Assembly: GCA_002890585.1 (NCBI GenBank)
Contig: MIQB01000005.1
Coordinates: forward strand, 1-55,837
DNA length: 55,837 nucleotides
DNA from: Tannerella sp. oral taxon 808
GTDB taxonomy: Bacteria; Bacteroidota; Bacteroidia; Bacteroidales; Tannerellaceae
Direction: 5' to 3'
The notes under the pieces were generated by a model that was not told the origin of the DNA, made no database searches, and saw nothing but the letters and a program-made list of their open reading frames with translations. A program made the position numbers and the translations under genes. Shown piece by piece: positions 35,829 through 45,091 of the stretch (positions are counted from its first letter, which is position 1; each line of letters begins with the position of its first letter).

Positions 35829-36660
35829 TATCCCGAAGTAGTCATTGATATATCCCGAACTACCCCCGGAGTAGTTTCGAGCTACCTATTGACCTGTTCC
35901 GAAGTGGGTGTCGACCTATCCCGAACTACCCACCGACATGTTCCGAAATGGGTGTCAATACGTTCCGAGCTACCCACCGACATGTTCCGAACCACCCATC
36001 GATACGTTCGGAGGTGGTCATCGATACGTCCCGAAGAGGGTGTCGATACGTTCTGAAGTGGTCATCGATACGTTCGGAACCACCCATCGATACGTCCGGA
36101 AGCGGTCATCGATACGTTCCGAACGTGGTGTCGATACGTTCGGAACCACCCATCGATAGGTTCCGAAGTGGTCATCGATACGTTCGGAAGAGGTCATCGA
36201 TAGGTTCGGGACGTATCGATGGGTATTTCGGAATAGGGTGCGGATAGGTTCGGAACGTATTACCCCCCCCACTTCGGAACGTATCTCTACCACGTTCCGA
36301 ACGTATCGATGGGTACTTCGGAACCTACTCCAATACGTTCCGGACCTATCCCACCACGTTCCGAACCTATCTCAATACGTCCCGAACCTATCCCCACTAC
36401 GTTCCGAACCTATTCCAATACGTTCCGAAGCCCCCATCGATACGTCCTGAACGTATCGACACTACGTTCCGAACCTATCGACACTACGTTCCGAACCTAT
36501 CGATGATACGTTCTGAACCTATCGACACTACGTTCGGAACGTATCGACACTACGTTCGGAACCTATCGATGGGTACTTCCGAACGTATCACCACTACGTT
36601 CTGAACCTATCGACACTACGTCCCGAACCTATCACTACCACGTTCGGAACCTATCGATGG
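35829..36660. repeat. 22-bp repeat array, partner of the 29.2-kb array
   Basis: Nearly all of the first 890 bp of the 1194-bp gap between the aspartate kinase and rpsL. Units of about 22 bp around ACCCATCGATACGTTCGGAA, in both orientations. Bases 35852-36345 are the inverted counterpart of 29182-29608, about three units longer; 36346-36660 is an additional stretch of units (CACTACGTTCCGAACCTATC type). Several frames are open through the array only because the repeat lacks stops. The next 220 bp (36661-36880) are GC-rich with nothing recognisable. Confidence 0.95.
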
Positions 36661-36882
36661 GTAGTACAGGAATGAGTGCGAGGGCATTCGGAGCCCGTCG
36701 AGGAGGGAAGAAACACATCCGCCCCGCCCACCCGCAGCACCTTCGCGCCCCGCCGAGCGTGCCATTTTGTCGGTACCCCACCCCCTCCACACCTGAGCGC
36801 CACCAAGGCGTAAGTCACACCCCACAGCCCCGCCCCCAGTAGGGCGAAACCCCCTGAAGTCCAATTTTGTTCATAGGGTTTA

Positions 36883-36913
36883 TTTGTGCGGTAAAGAATC
36901 GCGTATATCTTTG
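36883..36913 (+). promoter_or_regulatory. Bacteroidetes-type promoter of the rpsL/ribosomal cluster
   Basis: TTTG (36883-36886), 19 nt, then TATCTTTG (36906-36913): both boxes match the consensus TTTG-N19-TAnnTTTG exactly. The rpsL ATG is 53 bp downstream. This is the best promoter in the window and probably drives the long ribosomal operon. Confidence 0.85.
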
Positions 36914-36966
36914 CCACCCGTTTGAAAAAAGAAAGAACATATAACGTGTAAACAGTAGTAAGTAAG

Positions 36967-37368
36967 ATGCCTACAATTCAACAGTTAGTAAGAAAAGGGA
37001 GAGAGTCGCTCGTCGTCAAGGGCAAGTCTCCTGCGCTGGATGCCTGTCCGCAGCGAAGAGGCGTATGCGTGCGCGTCTACACGACGACACCCAAGAAGCC
37101 CAACTCCGCAATGCGCAAGGTGGCCCGTGTTCGCCTGACCAACCACAAGGAGGTGAACTCTTACATCCCGGGCGAAGGCCACAACCTGCAGGAGCACTCC
37201 ATCGTCATGGTGCGCGGCGGTCGTGTGAAGGATCTGCCCGGCGTACGCTATCACATCGTTCGAGGCACGCTCGACACAGCCGGCGTGGCAGGACGCACAC
37301 AGCGCCGCTCTAAATACGGAGCCAAGCGCCCGAAACCAGGAGCAGCAGCCGGAAAGGCCAAGAAGTAA
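36967..37368 (+). CDS. rpsL: 30S ribosomal protein S12
   Basis: 133-residue S12, part of the decoding site. TTTPKKPNSAMRK keeps the lysine usually changed in streptomycin-resistant strains, and GGRVKDLPGVRYH keeps the second, so no known S12 resistance substitution is seen. The C-terminal tail (GAAAGKAKK) is longer and more basic than in E. coli. First gene of the str cluster, with a strong promoter upstream. Confidence 0.99.
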   Translation: MPTIQQLVRKGRESLVVKGKSPALDACPQRRGVCVRVYTTTPKKPNSAMRKVARVRLTNHKEVNSYIPGEGHNLQEHSIVMVRGGRVKDLPGVRYHIVRGTLDTAGVAGRTQRRSKYGAKRPKPGAAAGKAKK

Positions 37369-37471
37369 GCCACCCCTCCCTCAGAGAAAAGCAACAAGAA
37401 TTTGAAATTTCATAATCGGTTTAAGTGATTGGTAGAAGATAAAGATTGATGACATTGAAGGTTGAGTAAAT

Positions 37472-37485
37472 GGCTCAGAGGAGCC
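37472..37485 (+). other. Hairpin in the rpsL-rpsG intercistronic leader
   Basis: GGCTC-AGAG-GAGCC, extendable by an A-T pair and a T-G wobble, lies 59 bp before rpsG inside a 175-bp gap that is otherwise featureless. A similar AGAG-loop hairpin precedes rpsD. Confidence 0.5.
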
Positions 37486-37543
37486 GTTGAAGACAGTAGA
37501 AAGAATCAACAACCAAGCGCGAGAACGAAAATTCTGAGAACAA

Positions 37544-38020
37544 ATGAGAAAATCAAAGCCTAAGAAACGGCAGATCCTCCCGGATCCTGTCTATGGTGAT
37601 GTGCGGGTTACCAAGTTTGTAAACCATCTGATGTACGACGGCAAGAAGACCGTATCGTACGAAATCTTCTACACCGCGTTAGAACGCGTGAAGGCAAAAA
37701 TGCCCAACGAAGAGAAATCAGCACTCGAAATCTGGAAAGCAGCACTCGAGAATATAACCCCGCAAGTGGAAGTGAAGTCTCGCCGGGTAGGCGGAGCCAC
37801 ATTCCAAGTTCCTACTGAGATCCGCCCGGATCGTAAGGAATCCATTTCAATGAAAAATTTAATCGAGTACGCCCGCAAACGCGGCGGAAAATCGATGTCG
37901 GAGAAACTAAGTGCCGAGATCGTCGATGCCTTCAACAGCCAAGGCGGCGCATTCAAGCGCAAAGAAGACATGCACCGCATGGCCGAAGCCAATCGCGCAT
38001 TCGCTTACTTCCGTTTCTAA
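37544..38020 (+). CDS. rpsG: 30S ribosomal protein S7
   Basis: 158-residue S7, primary binder of the 16S 3' domain. The basic N-terminus (RKSKPKKRQILPDPVYGD), VNHLMYDGKKTVSYEIFY and RVGGATFQVPTEIRPDR are diagnostic. It follows rpsL after an unusually long 175-bp gap and precedes fusA by 21 bp. E. coli S7 regulates the str operon from the S12-S7 interval; the long gap leaves room for a similar control here. Confidence 0.99.
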   Translation: MRKSKPKKRQILPDPVYGDVRVTKFVNHLMYDGKKTVSYEIFYTALERVKAKMPNEEKSALEIWKAALENITPQVEVKSRRVGGATFQVPTEIRPDRKESISMKNLIEYARKRGGKSMSEKLSAEIVDAFNSQGGAFKRKEDMHRMAEANRAFAYFRF

Positions 38021-38041
38021 CAATGAGCAATAAAAAAGACG

Positions 38042-40168
38042 ATGAGCAAGGCTGACGAAATACTGAAGTATACACGCAACATCGGCATCATGGCACATAT
38101 CGATGCCGGAAAGACAACGACATCGGAGCGAATCCTATTCTACACCGGTCTGACACACAAGATCGGAGAAGTGCATGATGGCGCCGCCACAATGGACTGG
38201 ATGGCACAGGAACAAGAGCGAGGAATAACCATCACCTCCGCCGCCACAACCACCTTCTGGAACTACAATAAGGAGAAATACAAAATCAATTTGATCGACA
38301 CCCCGGGGCACGTCGACTTCACCGTAGAGGTGGAACGTTCGCTGCGTATCCTGGACGGAGCCGTGGCAGCCTTCTGTGCAGTAGGCGGAGTAGAACCACA
38401 GTCGGAGACGGTATGGCGTCAGGCCGATAAATACGAAGTGCCACGCATCGGATATGTAAACAAGATGGATCGCTCGGGCGCCAACTTCTTTGAAGTAGTG
38501 CGCCAAGTACACGATGTGCTGGGAGCCACCCCCTGCCCGATCCAAATACCGATAGGCGCAGAAGAAAACTTTAAGGGCATCGTCGATTTAGTCACCATGA
38601 AGGCCATCTATTGGCACGACGAAACGATGGGCGCCGAATATGAAGTCGACGAGATCCCAGCCGAATTACAATCCGAAGCACAAGAGTGGCGCGATAAAAT
38701 GTTAGAGACCATCGCAGAGTTTGACGACACCGTGATGGAAAAATATTTCGACGACCCATCGAAGATTACAGAAGACGAGATCCGCGCAGCCATCCGCAAG
38801 GGAACCCTGTCGATGAAGATCAACCCCATGATCTGCGGATCTTCCTTTAAGAATAAAGGCGTGCAGACCCTGCTCGATGCCGTTTGTGCATACCTGCCAA
38901 GCCCGGAAGACACCCCGGCCGTGACAGGGCACGACCCCCGCAATCCGGACGTTACCATCGAGCGCAAGCCTATCCCCGAAGAACCATTGACAGCCTTGGC
39001 ATTCAAAATCGCAACCGATCCCTATGTAGGTCGCTTGTGCTACTTCCGGGTCTATTCGGGAGAGATAACGGCAGGCTCATACGTGCTGAACACACGTTCT
39101 GGTAAGAAAGAGCGCATCTCTCGCCTGTTCCAAATGCACTCCAACAAACAAAACCCGATGGAGAAGATCGGCTGCGGCGACATCGGTGCCGGCGTAGGAT
39201 TCAAGGATATTCGCACAGGCGACACGCTATGCGATGAAAACCATCCGATCACGCTCGAGTCCATCGAGTTCCCCGATCCAGTTATCGGTGTGGCCGTTGA
39301 GCCGAAGACGCAAAAAGACCTCGACAAACTGGGTGTGGGTCTGGCCAAATTGGCAGAAGAAGATCCGACGTTCCGTGTGGAAACGAATGAAGAGACGGGA
39401 CAAACCGTTATTCGTGGCATGGGCGAGCTTCACCTCGAGATCATCGTCGATCGTTTGCGTCGCGAGTTCAAAGTGGAGTGTAATCAAGGACGCCCGCTTG
39501 TATCCTACAAAGAAGCCATTACGAAGCCGGTCGAGCTGCGTGAAGTCTACAAGAAACAGACGGGTGGTCGTGGTAAGTTCGCTGACATCATCGTGCGTAT
39601 CGAACCAGCCGATGCCGACTTTGAAGGCCGCTTGCAGTTTGTGGACGAGGTGAAGGGTGGCAATGTGCCGAAGGAATTCATTCCCTCCGTTCAGAAAGGC
39701 TTTGAGAAGGCGATGACAAATGGTGTCTTGGCAGGCTATCCCTTGGATAACATGAAGGTGACACTGCTTGACGGCTCATTCCATCCGGTGGATTCTGACC
39801 AATTATCGTTTGAGATCTGTGCCATTCAAGCCTTCAAGAATGCATCCGAAAAGGCAGGACCTGTCCTTATGGAGCCCATCATGAAGCTGGAAGTCGTTAC
39901 CCCGGAAGAAAATATGGGAGACGTGATCGGCGATTTGAATAAACGTCGCGGTCAAGTGGAAGGCATGGAATCGAGTCGTACAGGTACGCGTATCGTGAAA
40001 GCGAAAGTGCCGCTGGCCGAAACATTTGGTTATGTGACGGCCTTGCGTACCATCACTTCCGGTCGTGCCACATCGTCCATGCAATTCTCTCACTATGCTC
40101 AGGTGTCGCCATCGATCGCCAAGCAAGTGTTGACCGAGGTGCAGGGTCGGGTCGATTTGATCAAATAA
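38042..40168 (+). CDS. fusA: Elongation factor G
   Basis: 708-residue translocase GTPase. G-domain motifs: AHIDAGKTTTSERIL (P-loop), DTPGHVDFTVEVERSLR (G3), NKMDRSG (G4). Domain IV/V segments include GRGKFADI and KFADIIVRIEP. Normal family length. It lies between rpsG and rpsJ with no tuf gene after it, as in Bacteroidales. No fusidic-acid-related change was assessed. Confidence 0.98.
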   Translation: MSKADEILKYTRNIGIMAHIDAGKTTTSERILFYTGLTHKIGEVHDGAATMDWMAQEQERGITITSAATTTFWNYNKEKYKINLIDTPGHVDFTVEVERSLRILDGAVAAFCAVGGVEPQSETVWRQADKYEVPRIGYVNKMDRSGANFFEVVRQVHDVLGATPCPIQIPIGAEENFKGIVDLVTMKAIYWHDETMGAEYEVDEIPAELQSEAQEWRDKMLETIAEFDDTVMEKYFDDPSKITEDEIRAAIRKGTLSMKINPMICGSSFKNKGVQTLLDAVCAYLPSPEDTPAVTGHDPRNPDVTIERKPIPEEPLTALAFKIATDPYVGRLCYFRVYSGEITAGSYVLNTRSGKKERISRLFQMHSNKQNPMEKIGCGDIGAGVGFKDIRTGDTLCDENHPITLESIEFPDPVIGVAVEPKTQKDLDKLGVGLAKLAEEDPTFRVETNEETGQTVIRGMGELHLEIIVDRLRREFKVECNQGRPLVSYKEAITKPVELREVYKKQTGGRGKFADIIVRIEPADADFEGRLQFVDEVKGGNVPKEFIPSVQKGFEKAMTNGVLAGYPLDNMKVTLLDGSFHPVDSDQLSFEICAIQAFKNASEKAGPVLMEPIMKLEVVTPEENMGDVIGDLNKRRGQVEGMESSRTGTRIVKAKVPLAETFGYVTALRTITSGRATSSMQFSHYAQVSPSIAKQVLTEVQGRVDLIK

Positions 40169-40183
40169 TTAGAAACAAACCAT

Positions 40184-40489
40184 ATGAGCCAAAAAATCAG
40201 AATTAAATTGAAGTCTTACGATTACTCTTTGGTCGACAAATCGTCCGAGAAGATCGTAAAGACGGTAAAGGCTACCGGGGCCGTGGTGAGCGGCCCCATC
40301 CCCTTGCCAACGCATAAGCGGATTTTTACCGTGAATCGTTCGACTTTCGTAAATAAGAAGTCGCGCGAGCAGTTTGAGCTGTCGTCATACAAGCGTTTGA
40401 TCGATATCTACAGCTCAACGGCGAAAACCGTAGATGCGCTGATGAAACTGGAACTCCCCAGTGGCGTAGAGGTGGAGATTAAAGTGTAA
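40184..40489 (+). CDS. rpsJ: 30S ribosomal protein S10
   Basis: 101 residues with the S10 core RIKLKSYDYSLVDKSSEKIV and GPIPLPTHKRIFTVNRS. S10 also acts as NusE in antitermination. It opens the S10 gene set 15 bp after fusA, suggesting read-through from the str genes. Confidence 0.99.
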   Translation: MSQKIRIKLKSYDYSLVDKSSEKIVKTVKATGAVVSGPIPLPTHKRIFTVNRSTFVNKKSREQFELSSYKRLIDIYSSTAKTVDALMKLELPSGVEVEIKV

Positions 40490-40512
40490 GTGATTAAAAA
40501 AGAAGATGTGAA

Positions 40513-41130
40513 ATGCCAGGATTATTAGGAAAGAAAATCGGAATGACATCCGTATTCAGTGCCGAGGGAAAGAATCTTCCATGCACTGTTATCGAAGTAG
40601 GTCCTTGTGTGGTTACGCAGATTAAAACCGCAGAGAAAGACGGCTACGAGGCAATTCAGTTGGGCTTTCAAGAGAAGAAAGAAAAGCATACGACGAAGCC
40701 GGAAGCCGGTCATTTCAAGAAAGCGGGTGTAGCACCGCAAAGACACTTGGCCGAGTTCAAGAATTTTGATGCTGAGTACAAGCTCGGCGACGTCCTCACT
40801 GTGGATTTTCTGAACGACACGACTTATGTAGATGTGATCGGTACATCCAAGGGGAAAGGTTTCCAAGGAGTTGTCAAGCGTCATGGTTTCGGTGGTGTAG
40901 GTCAGAGCACACATGGTCAGCACAATCGCGCCCGCAAGCCGGGTAGTATTGGTGCATGTTCCTATCCTGCCAAGGTGTTTAAGGGCACACGTATGGGCGG
41001 ACAGATGGGCAATGTGCGTGTTACGGTGCAAAATTTGGAAGTGATCAAGGTGCTTCCGGAGAGCAACCTTTTGTTGGTGAAGGGTTCAATTCCGGGTGCA
41101 AAGGGTTCAATCGTATTAATTGAGAAATGA
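40513..41130 (+). CDS. rplC: 50S ribosomal protein L3
   Basis: 205 residues. GLLGKKIGMTSVF at the N-terminus and the central HGFGGVGQSTHGQHNRARKP loop, which reaches toward the peptidyl-transferase centre, identify L3. It follows rpsJ by 23 bp; the intended start of rplD lies 4 bp beyond its stop. Confidence 0.99.
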   Translation: MPGLLGKKIGMTSVFSAEGKNLPCTVIEVGPCVVTQIKTAEKDGYEAIQLGFQEKKEKHTTKPEAGHFKKAGVAPQRHLAEFKNFDAEYKLGDVLTVDFLNDTTYVDVIGTSKGKGFQGVVKRHGFGGVGQSTHGQHNRARKPGSIGACSYPAKVFKGTRMGGQMGNVRVTVQNLEVIKVLPESNLLLVKGSIPGAKGSIVLIEK

Positions 41131-41134
41131 ACGT

Positions 41135-41764
41135 ATGAAACTGAACGTATTGAATAGAAGAGGAGAAGATACCGGCAGAACGGTGGAATTGAGTGATGCC
41201 GTATTCGGTATCGAGCCCAATGATCACGCCATCTATTTGGATGTGAAGCAATACATGGCAAACAACCGTCAGGGTACGCACAAGTCGAAGGAACGGAGTG
41301 AGGTCTCCGGGAGTACACGTAAACTTATCCGCCAAAAAGGTGGTGGAGGAGCTCGTCGAGGTGACATCAATTCCCCAGTCCTTGTAGGTGGTGGACGTGT
41401 TTTTGGTCCCAAGCCTCGGGATTATAGTTTCAAACTGAATAAGAAGGTGAAAGCTTTGGCTCGCAAATCGGCTCTTTCCTATAAGGCGAAAGACAATGCG
41501 ATCACGATCGTTGAGGATTTCACGATGGAATCACCGAAAACCAAAGAGTTTGTTTCGATTGTAAAGGACTTAAAGTTGGAAGGCAAGAAGATGCTGTTTG
41601 TGTTGCCTGAGAACGATCGTGTTTTATATCTCTCCGCACGCAATCTGCCCCAAACGAGGGTAATGAATGCGTCGAAACTCAATACATACAGAGTGATGGA
41701 TGCCGCAACACTTGTTTTTACGGAAAAATCACTCGCTGTAGTTGAGCAACTTTTTAATGCATAA
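41135..41764 (+). CDS. rplD: 50S ribosomal protein L4
   Basis: 209 residues. GTHKSKERSEVSGSTRKLIR and KGGGGARRGDINSPVLVGGG form the extended loop lining the exit tunnel. The ATG at 41135 (MKLNVLNRRG) is used; a TTG at 41120 would overlap the rplC end. In E. coli L4 represses its own operon, though no matching leader was identified here. Its end abuts the rplW ribosome-binding site AAGGAGG. Confidence 0.98.
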   Translation: MKLNVLNRRGEDTGRTVELSDAVFGIEPNDHAIYLDVKQYMANNRQGTHKSKERSEVSGSTRKLIRQKGGGGARRGDINSPVLVGGGRVFGPKPRDYSFKLNKKVKALARKSALSYKAKDNAITIVEDFTMESPKTKEFVSIVKDLKLEGKKMLFVLPENDRVLYLSARNLPQTRVMNASKLNTYRVMDAATLVFTEKSLAVVEQLFNA

Positions 41765-41774
41765 GGAGGAAAGA

Positions 41775-42071
41775 ATGATGGGTGTTATTATCAAACCAAT
41801 ATTGACGGAGAAGCAGACCCTGATCACGGAGAAGAAGCCGAATCGTGTCGGATTCCGTGTAACTCCTGATGCAAACAAATTGGAAATAAAGAAAGCCGTT
41901 GAGGAGATGTATAAGGTGAGCGTAGAAAGCGTGAACACGATGAACTATTTTGGTAAACGTAAAAGTCGCTATACGAGATCCGGCATCATCAACGGCAAGC
42001 AGACTGCTTATAAGAAGGCAATTGTAACATTGAAAGAGGGAGAGGTCATTGACTTCTTCACGAACATTTGA
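41775..42071 (+). CDS. rplW: 50S ribosomal protein L23
   Basis: 98 residues; IIKPILTEKQTLITEKKPNR and RVTPDANKLEIKKAVEEMYK are typical. L23 sits at the exit tunnel and contacts trigger factor and SRP. The start at 41775 (MMGVII) lies 5 bp after the strong Shine-Dalgarno AAGGAGG at 41763-41769; 41778 is equally possible. Confidence 0.97.
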   Translation: MMGVIIKPILTEKQTLITEKKPNRVGFRVTPDANKLEIKKAVEEMYKVSVESVNTMNYFGKRKSRYTRSGIINGKQTAYKKAIVTLKEGEVIDFFTNI

Positions 42072-42080
42072 TAGAAGGAA

Positions 42081-42905
42081 ATGGGAATACGAAAATTAAA
42101 GCCCACATCGCCGGGGCAAAGACATAAGGTTATCGGTGCATTTGACAAGATCACTGCAAGTACACCGGAGAAATCTCTTGTAGTAGGCAAGAAGAAAACA
42201 GGTGGCCGCAATAACACCGGAAAAATGACCATGCGCTATCTCGGTGGAGGTCACAAGCGTCGTCTTCGTATAATCGACTTCAAGAGAAATAAAGATGGTG
42301 TTCCTGCAACAGTAAAGTCTATAGAGTATGATCCGAATAGGACTTCTCGTATTGCTCTGTTGTATTATGCCGATGGAGAGAAGCGATACATCGTGGCTCC
42401 AAACGGTTTGGAAGTCGGCCAGACAGTGATGTCCGGAAAGGATGCAGTTCCGGAGGTAGGGAACTCTTTGCCAATGCAAAATATCCCGGTAGGTACGATC
42501 ATTCATAACATAGAACTTCGTCCGGGGCAAGGAGCCAAATTGGTTCGTTCGGCCGGTGCATTTGCACAGCTGACTTCAAAAGAGGGTACTTATACAGTGA
42601 TAAGGATGCCTTCGGGTGAAACGCGGAGGATTCTCTCTGCCTGTAAGGCAACGGTGGGGAGTGTTGGGAATTCTGATCATGCCCTTGAAAAGTCTGGCAA
42701 AGCCGGGCGCTCGAGATGGTTGGGACGTCGTCCGCATAACCGTGGCGTTGTTATGAACCCAGTAGACCATCCGATGGGTGGTGGTGAAGGTCGTGCCTCA
42801 GGAGGTCTTCCCCGTTCTCGCAAGGGCTTATATGCAAAGGGTCTGAAGACGAGAGCTCCGAAAAAATCGTCTTCTAAGTATATCATTGAAAGGAGAAAAA
42901 AGTAA
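42081..42905 (+). CDS. rplB: 50S ribosomal protein L2
   Basis: 274 residues. GGRNNTGKMTMRYLGGGHKR, the SKEGTYTVIRMPSGETRRI segment and the C-terminal HNRGVVMNPVDHPMGGGEG with the peptidyl-transferase-associated histidine are diagnostic of L2. It follows rplW after 9 bp. Normal length. Confidence 0.99.
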   Translation: MGIRKLKPTSPGQRHKVIGAFDKITASTPEKSLVVGKKKTGGRNNTGKMTMRYLGGGHKRRLRIIDFKRNKDGVPATVKSIEYDPNRTSRIALLYYADGEKRYIVAPNGLEVGQTVMSGKDAVPEVGNSLPMQNIPVGTIIHNIELRPGQGAKLVRSAGAFAQLTSKEGTYTVIRMPSGETRRILSACKATVGSVGNSDHALEKSGKAGRSRWLGRRPHNRGVVMNPVDHPMGGGEGRASGGLPRSRKGLYAKGLKTRAPKKSSSKYIIERRKK

Positions 42906-42924
42906 ACTGATTAATTGAGAGAAT

Positions 42925-43191
42925 ATGAGTCGTTCGTTAAAAAAAGGTCCATATATCAATGTCAAGTTGGAAAAGAAAATCTTGGCGATGAATGAGTCAG
43001 GCAAGAAGACAGTGGTAAAAACGTGGGCAAGAGCTTCAATGATATCACCCGATTTTGTCGGGCATACAATCGCTGTGCATAACGGGAATAAGTTTATACC
43101 GGTGTTCGTTACTGAGAATATGGTGGGACATAAACTGGGTGAATTTTCGCCGACGCGTATATTCCGTGGACATGCTGGGAATAAGAAGTAG
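42925..43191 (+). CDS. rpsS: 30S ribosomal protein S19
   Basis: 88 residues; SRSLKKGPYINVKLEKKI at the N-terminus and TIAVHNGNKFIPVFVTENMV are the S19 signature. S19 binds the 3' domain of 16S rRNA and contacts the A-site tRNA region. 19 bp after rplB. Confidence 0.99.
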   Translation: MSRSLKKGPYINVKLEKKILAMNESGKKTVVKTWARASMISPDFVGHTIAVHNGNKFIPVFVTENMVGHKLGEFSPTRIFRGHAGNKK

Positions 43192-43214
43192 AATAATAGA
43201 AAAGAGAAAATAGA

Positions 43215-43655
43215 ATGGGCAAGAGAAAGAAGGTGTCAGCAGACGCAAGAAAAGACGCGCTGAAGAGTGTCTCTTTCGCCAAGTTGCGGAATGTGCCAAG
43301 TTCTCCGCGTAAAATGCGTCTGGTTGTCGATACAATTCGAGGAATGGAAGTGTTCAGAGCATTGGGGGTCTTGAGGTTCTCAAATAAGGATGCTGCCGTT
43401 CCGGTGGAGAAACTCCTTCGGTCTGCAATAGCTAATTGGGAACAAAAGAACGATCGCAGGGCAGAGAACGGAGAATTGTTTGTTACATCGGTGAATGTAG
43501 ATGCGGCAACGACTCTTAAACGTATGCGTCCGGCGCCGCAAGGGAGAGGTTTTCGCATTCGGAAACGCTCAAATCATGTGACGTTGTTTGTTGACACGAA
43601 GGATACAACACCGGGATTTTTAGGTATAGACGATAATAAGGACGATCAAAATTGA
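43215..43655 (+). CDS. rplV: 50S ribosomal protein L22
   Basis: 146 residues; VPSSPRKMRLVVDTIRGMEV and the hairpin tip region RMRPAPQGRGFRIRKRSNHV identify L22, whose beta hairpin lines the exit tunnel. The C-terminus (TTPGFLGIDDNKDDQN) is longer than in E. coli. Macrolide-relevant hairpin looks wild-type. 23 bp after rpsS. Confidence 0.98.
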   Translation: MGKRKKVSADARKDALKSVSFAKLRNVPSSPRKMRLVVDTIRGMEVFRALGVLRFSNKDAAVPVEKLLRSAIANWEQKNDRRAENGELFVTSVNVDAATTLKRMRPAPQGRGFRIRKRSNHVTLFVDTKDTTPGFLGIDDNKDDQN

Positions 43656-43664
43656 GAATAATAA

Positions 43665-44423
43665 ATGGGACAGAAGATAAATCCAATTAGTAATCGTTTG
43701 GGCATCATTCGTGGTTGGGATTCTAACTGGTATGGTGGTAATGACTATGGCGATACTTTGTTTGAAGACACGAAGATTCGTAGTTATCTAGATACCCGTT
43801 TGGCCAAGGCGAGTGTATCTCGTATTGTAATCGAACGCACATTGAAGTTGATAACGATCACTGTGTGTACTTCACGTCCGGGAATTATTATAGGTAAAGC
43901 CGGGGCTGAAGTAGACAAGCTGAAAGAGGAGTTGAAGAAGATTACAGACAAGGATATACAGATCAATATTTTTGAGGTGAAACGTCCAGAGTTGGATGCT
44001 GTAATTGTTGCGAATAATATAGCTCGTCAATTGGAAGGGAAGATTGCTTATCGCCGTGCTGTCAAGATGGCTATTGCATCAACCATGCGGATGGGGGCTG
44101 AAGGAATTAAGATTCAAGTTTCTGGACGTTTGAATGGTGCGGAGATGGCTCGTTCGGAAATGTATAAGGAGGGTCGTACACCTCTTCACACATTCCGTGC
44201 TGATATAGATTATGCGTTGGCCGAAGCATTGACGAAAGTTGGTTTGATTGGCGTCAAGGTTTGGATTTGCCGCGGTGAAGTGTATGGTAAAAAGGATCTT
44301 GCTCCTACATTCTCGACTCCCAGAGATTTTGCACGTCGTGCGGGCGAAACTGGCATGAGACGTGATGATCGAGGCGGGAAATCGTATAGAAGAAGAAGAG
44401 AAAGAGATAGAGCTAATCGTTAG
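43665..44423 (+). CDS. rpsC: 30S ribosomal protein S3
   Basis: 252 residues. The KH domain has RPGIIIGKAGAEVDKLKEEL (GxxG loop IGKAG), and the C-terminal domain has GVKVWICRGEVYGKKDL. The tail is Arg-rich (RRRRERDRANR). S3 is part of the mRNA entry channel. It follows rplV after 9 bp. Confidence 0.99.
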   Translation: MGQKINPISNRLGIIRGWDSNWYGGNDYGDTLFEDTKIRSYLDTRLAKASVSRIVIERTLKLITITVCTSRPGIIIGKAGAEVDKLKEELKKITDKDIQINIFEVKRPELDAVIVANNIARQLEGKIAYRRAVKMAIASTMRMGAEGIKIQVSGRLNGAEMARSEMYKEGRTPLHTFRADIDYALAEALTKVGLIGVKVWICRGEVYGKKDLAPTFSTPRDFARRAGETGMRRDDRGGKSYRRRRERDRANR

Positions 44424-44446
44424 TTGTTTGGATATTAGATAGGATT

Positions 44447-44881
44447 ATGTTACAACCAAAGAAAACAAAATATAGAAGGTCTCAGAAAGGACGTGCTAAA
44501 GGTTGTGCTCAACGGGGTAATCAATTGGCTTTTGGCTCATTTGGAATTAAATCATTGGGCACAAAGTGGATTACTGGCAGGCAAATTGAGGCTGCGCGTG
44601 TAGCTGTCACACGCCACATGCAGCGTCAGGGGCAGGTATGGGTCCGTATTTTCCCTGATAAACCTATAACGAAGAAACCATTAGACGTACGTATGGGTAA
44701 AGGAAAAGGAAATCCGGAAGGATTTGTTGCACCCATTACCCCGGGGCGTCTTATTTTTGAAGTAGAGGGTGTGCCTTTTGATATAGCGAAGGAGGCCTTG
44801 CGTTTGGCTGCTCAAAAACTTCCGGTAACGACGAAATTTGTTGTTCGACACGATTATGACATGCAGAACGAAACAGCGTAA
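44447..44881 (+). CDS. rplP: 50S ribosomal protein L16
   Basis: 144 residues. MLQPKKTKYRRSQKGRAKGC, QIEAARVAVTRHMQRQGQVW and KPLDVRMGKGKGNPEGFVAP are diagnostic. L16 lies near the A site of the large subunit. 23 bp after rpsC. Confidence 0.99.
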   Translation: MLQPKKTKYRRSQKGRAKGCAQRGNQLAFGSFGIKSLGTKWITGRQIEAARVAVTRHMQRQGQVWVRIFPDKPITKKPLDVRMGKGKGNPEGFVAPITPGRLIFEVEGVPFDIAKEALRLAAQKLPVTTKFVVRHDYDMQNETA

Positions 44882-44886
44882 ATGTT

Positions 44887-45090
44887 ATGAAGATTAAAGA
44901 AATAAGAGAATTGAGCTCCAAAGAATTGCTCGAGAGAATTGAGGCTGAGACCTCATCTTTAAGCCAGAATAGGATCAATCATAGTATTTCACCGTTGGAT
45001 AATCCTTCCTCAATTAAGGAACAACGTCGCACGATTGCTAGATTGAAGACAGAGTTGCGTCAACGCGAATTGAATAATAATGAGGCTTGA
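44887..45090 (+). CDS. rpmC: 50S ribosomal protein L29
   Basis: 67 residues: KIKEIRELSSKELLERIEAE and RRTIARLKTELRQRELN form the two-helix L29 hairpin, which sits at the exit tunnel next to L23. Its end abuts rpsQ. Confidence 0.98.
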   Translation: MKIKEIRELSSKELLERIEAETSSLSQNRINHSISPLDNPSSIKEQRRTIARLKTELRQRELNNNEA

Positions 45091-45091
45091 T

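Noticed and set aside
29080..36506. Open frames in the 22-bp arrays giving HRYV/IRSE-like repeats
   Set aside because: Repeat-encoded, open in several frames at once and on both strands, without a start context.
36616..36917. Minus-strand frames of 82-88 codons before rpsL
   Set aside because: No recognisable protein features, overlap with the array end and the rpsL promoter; treated as non-coding.
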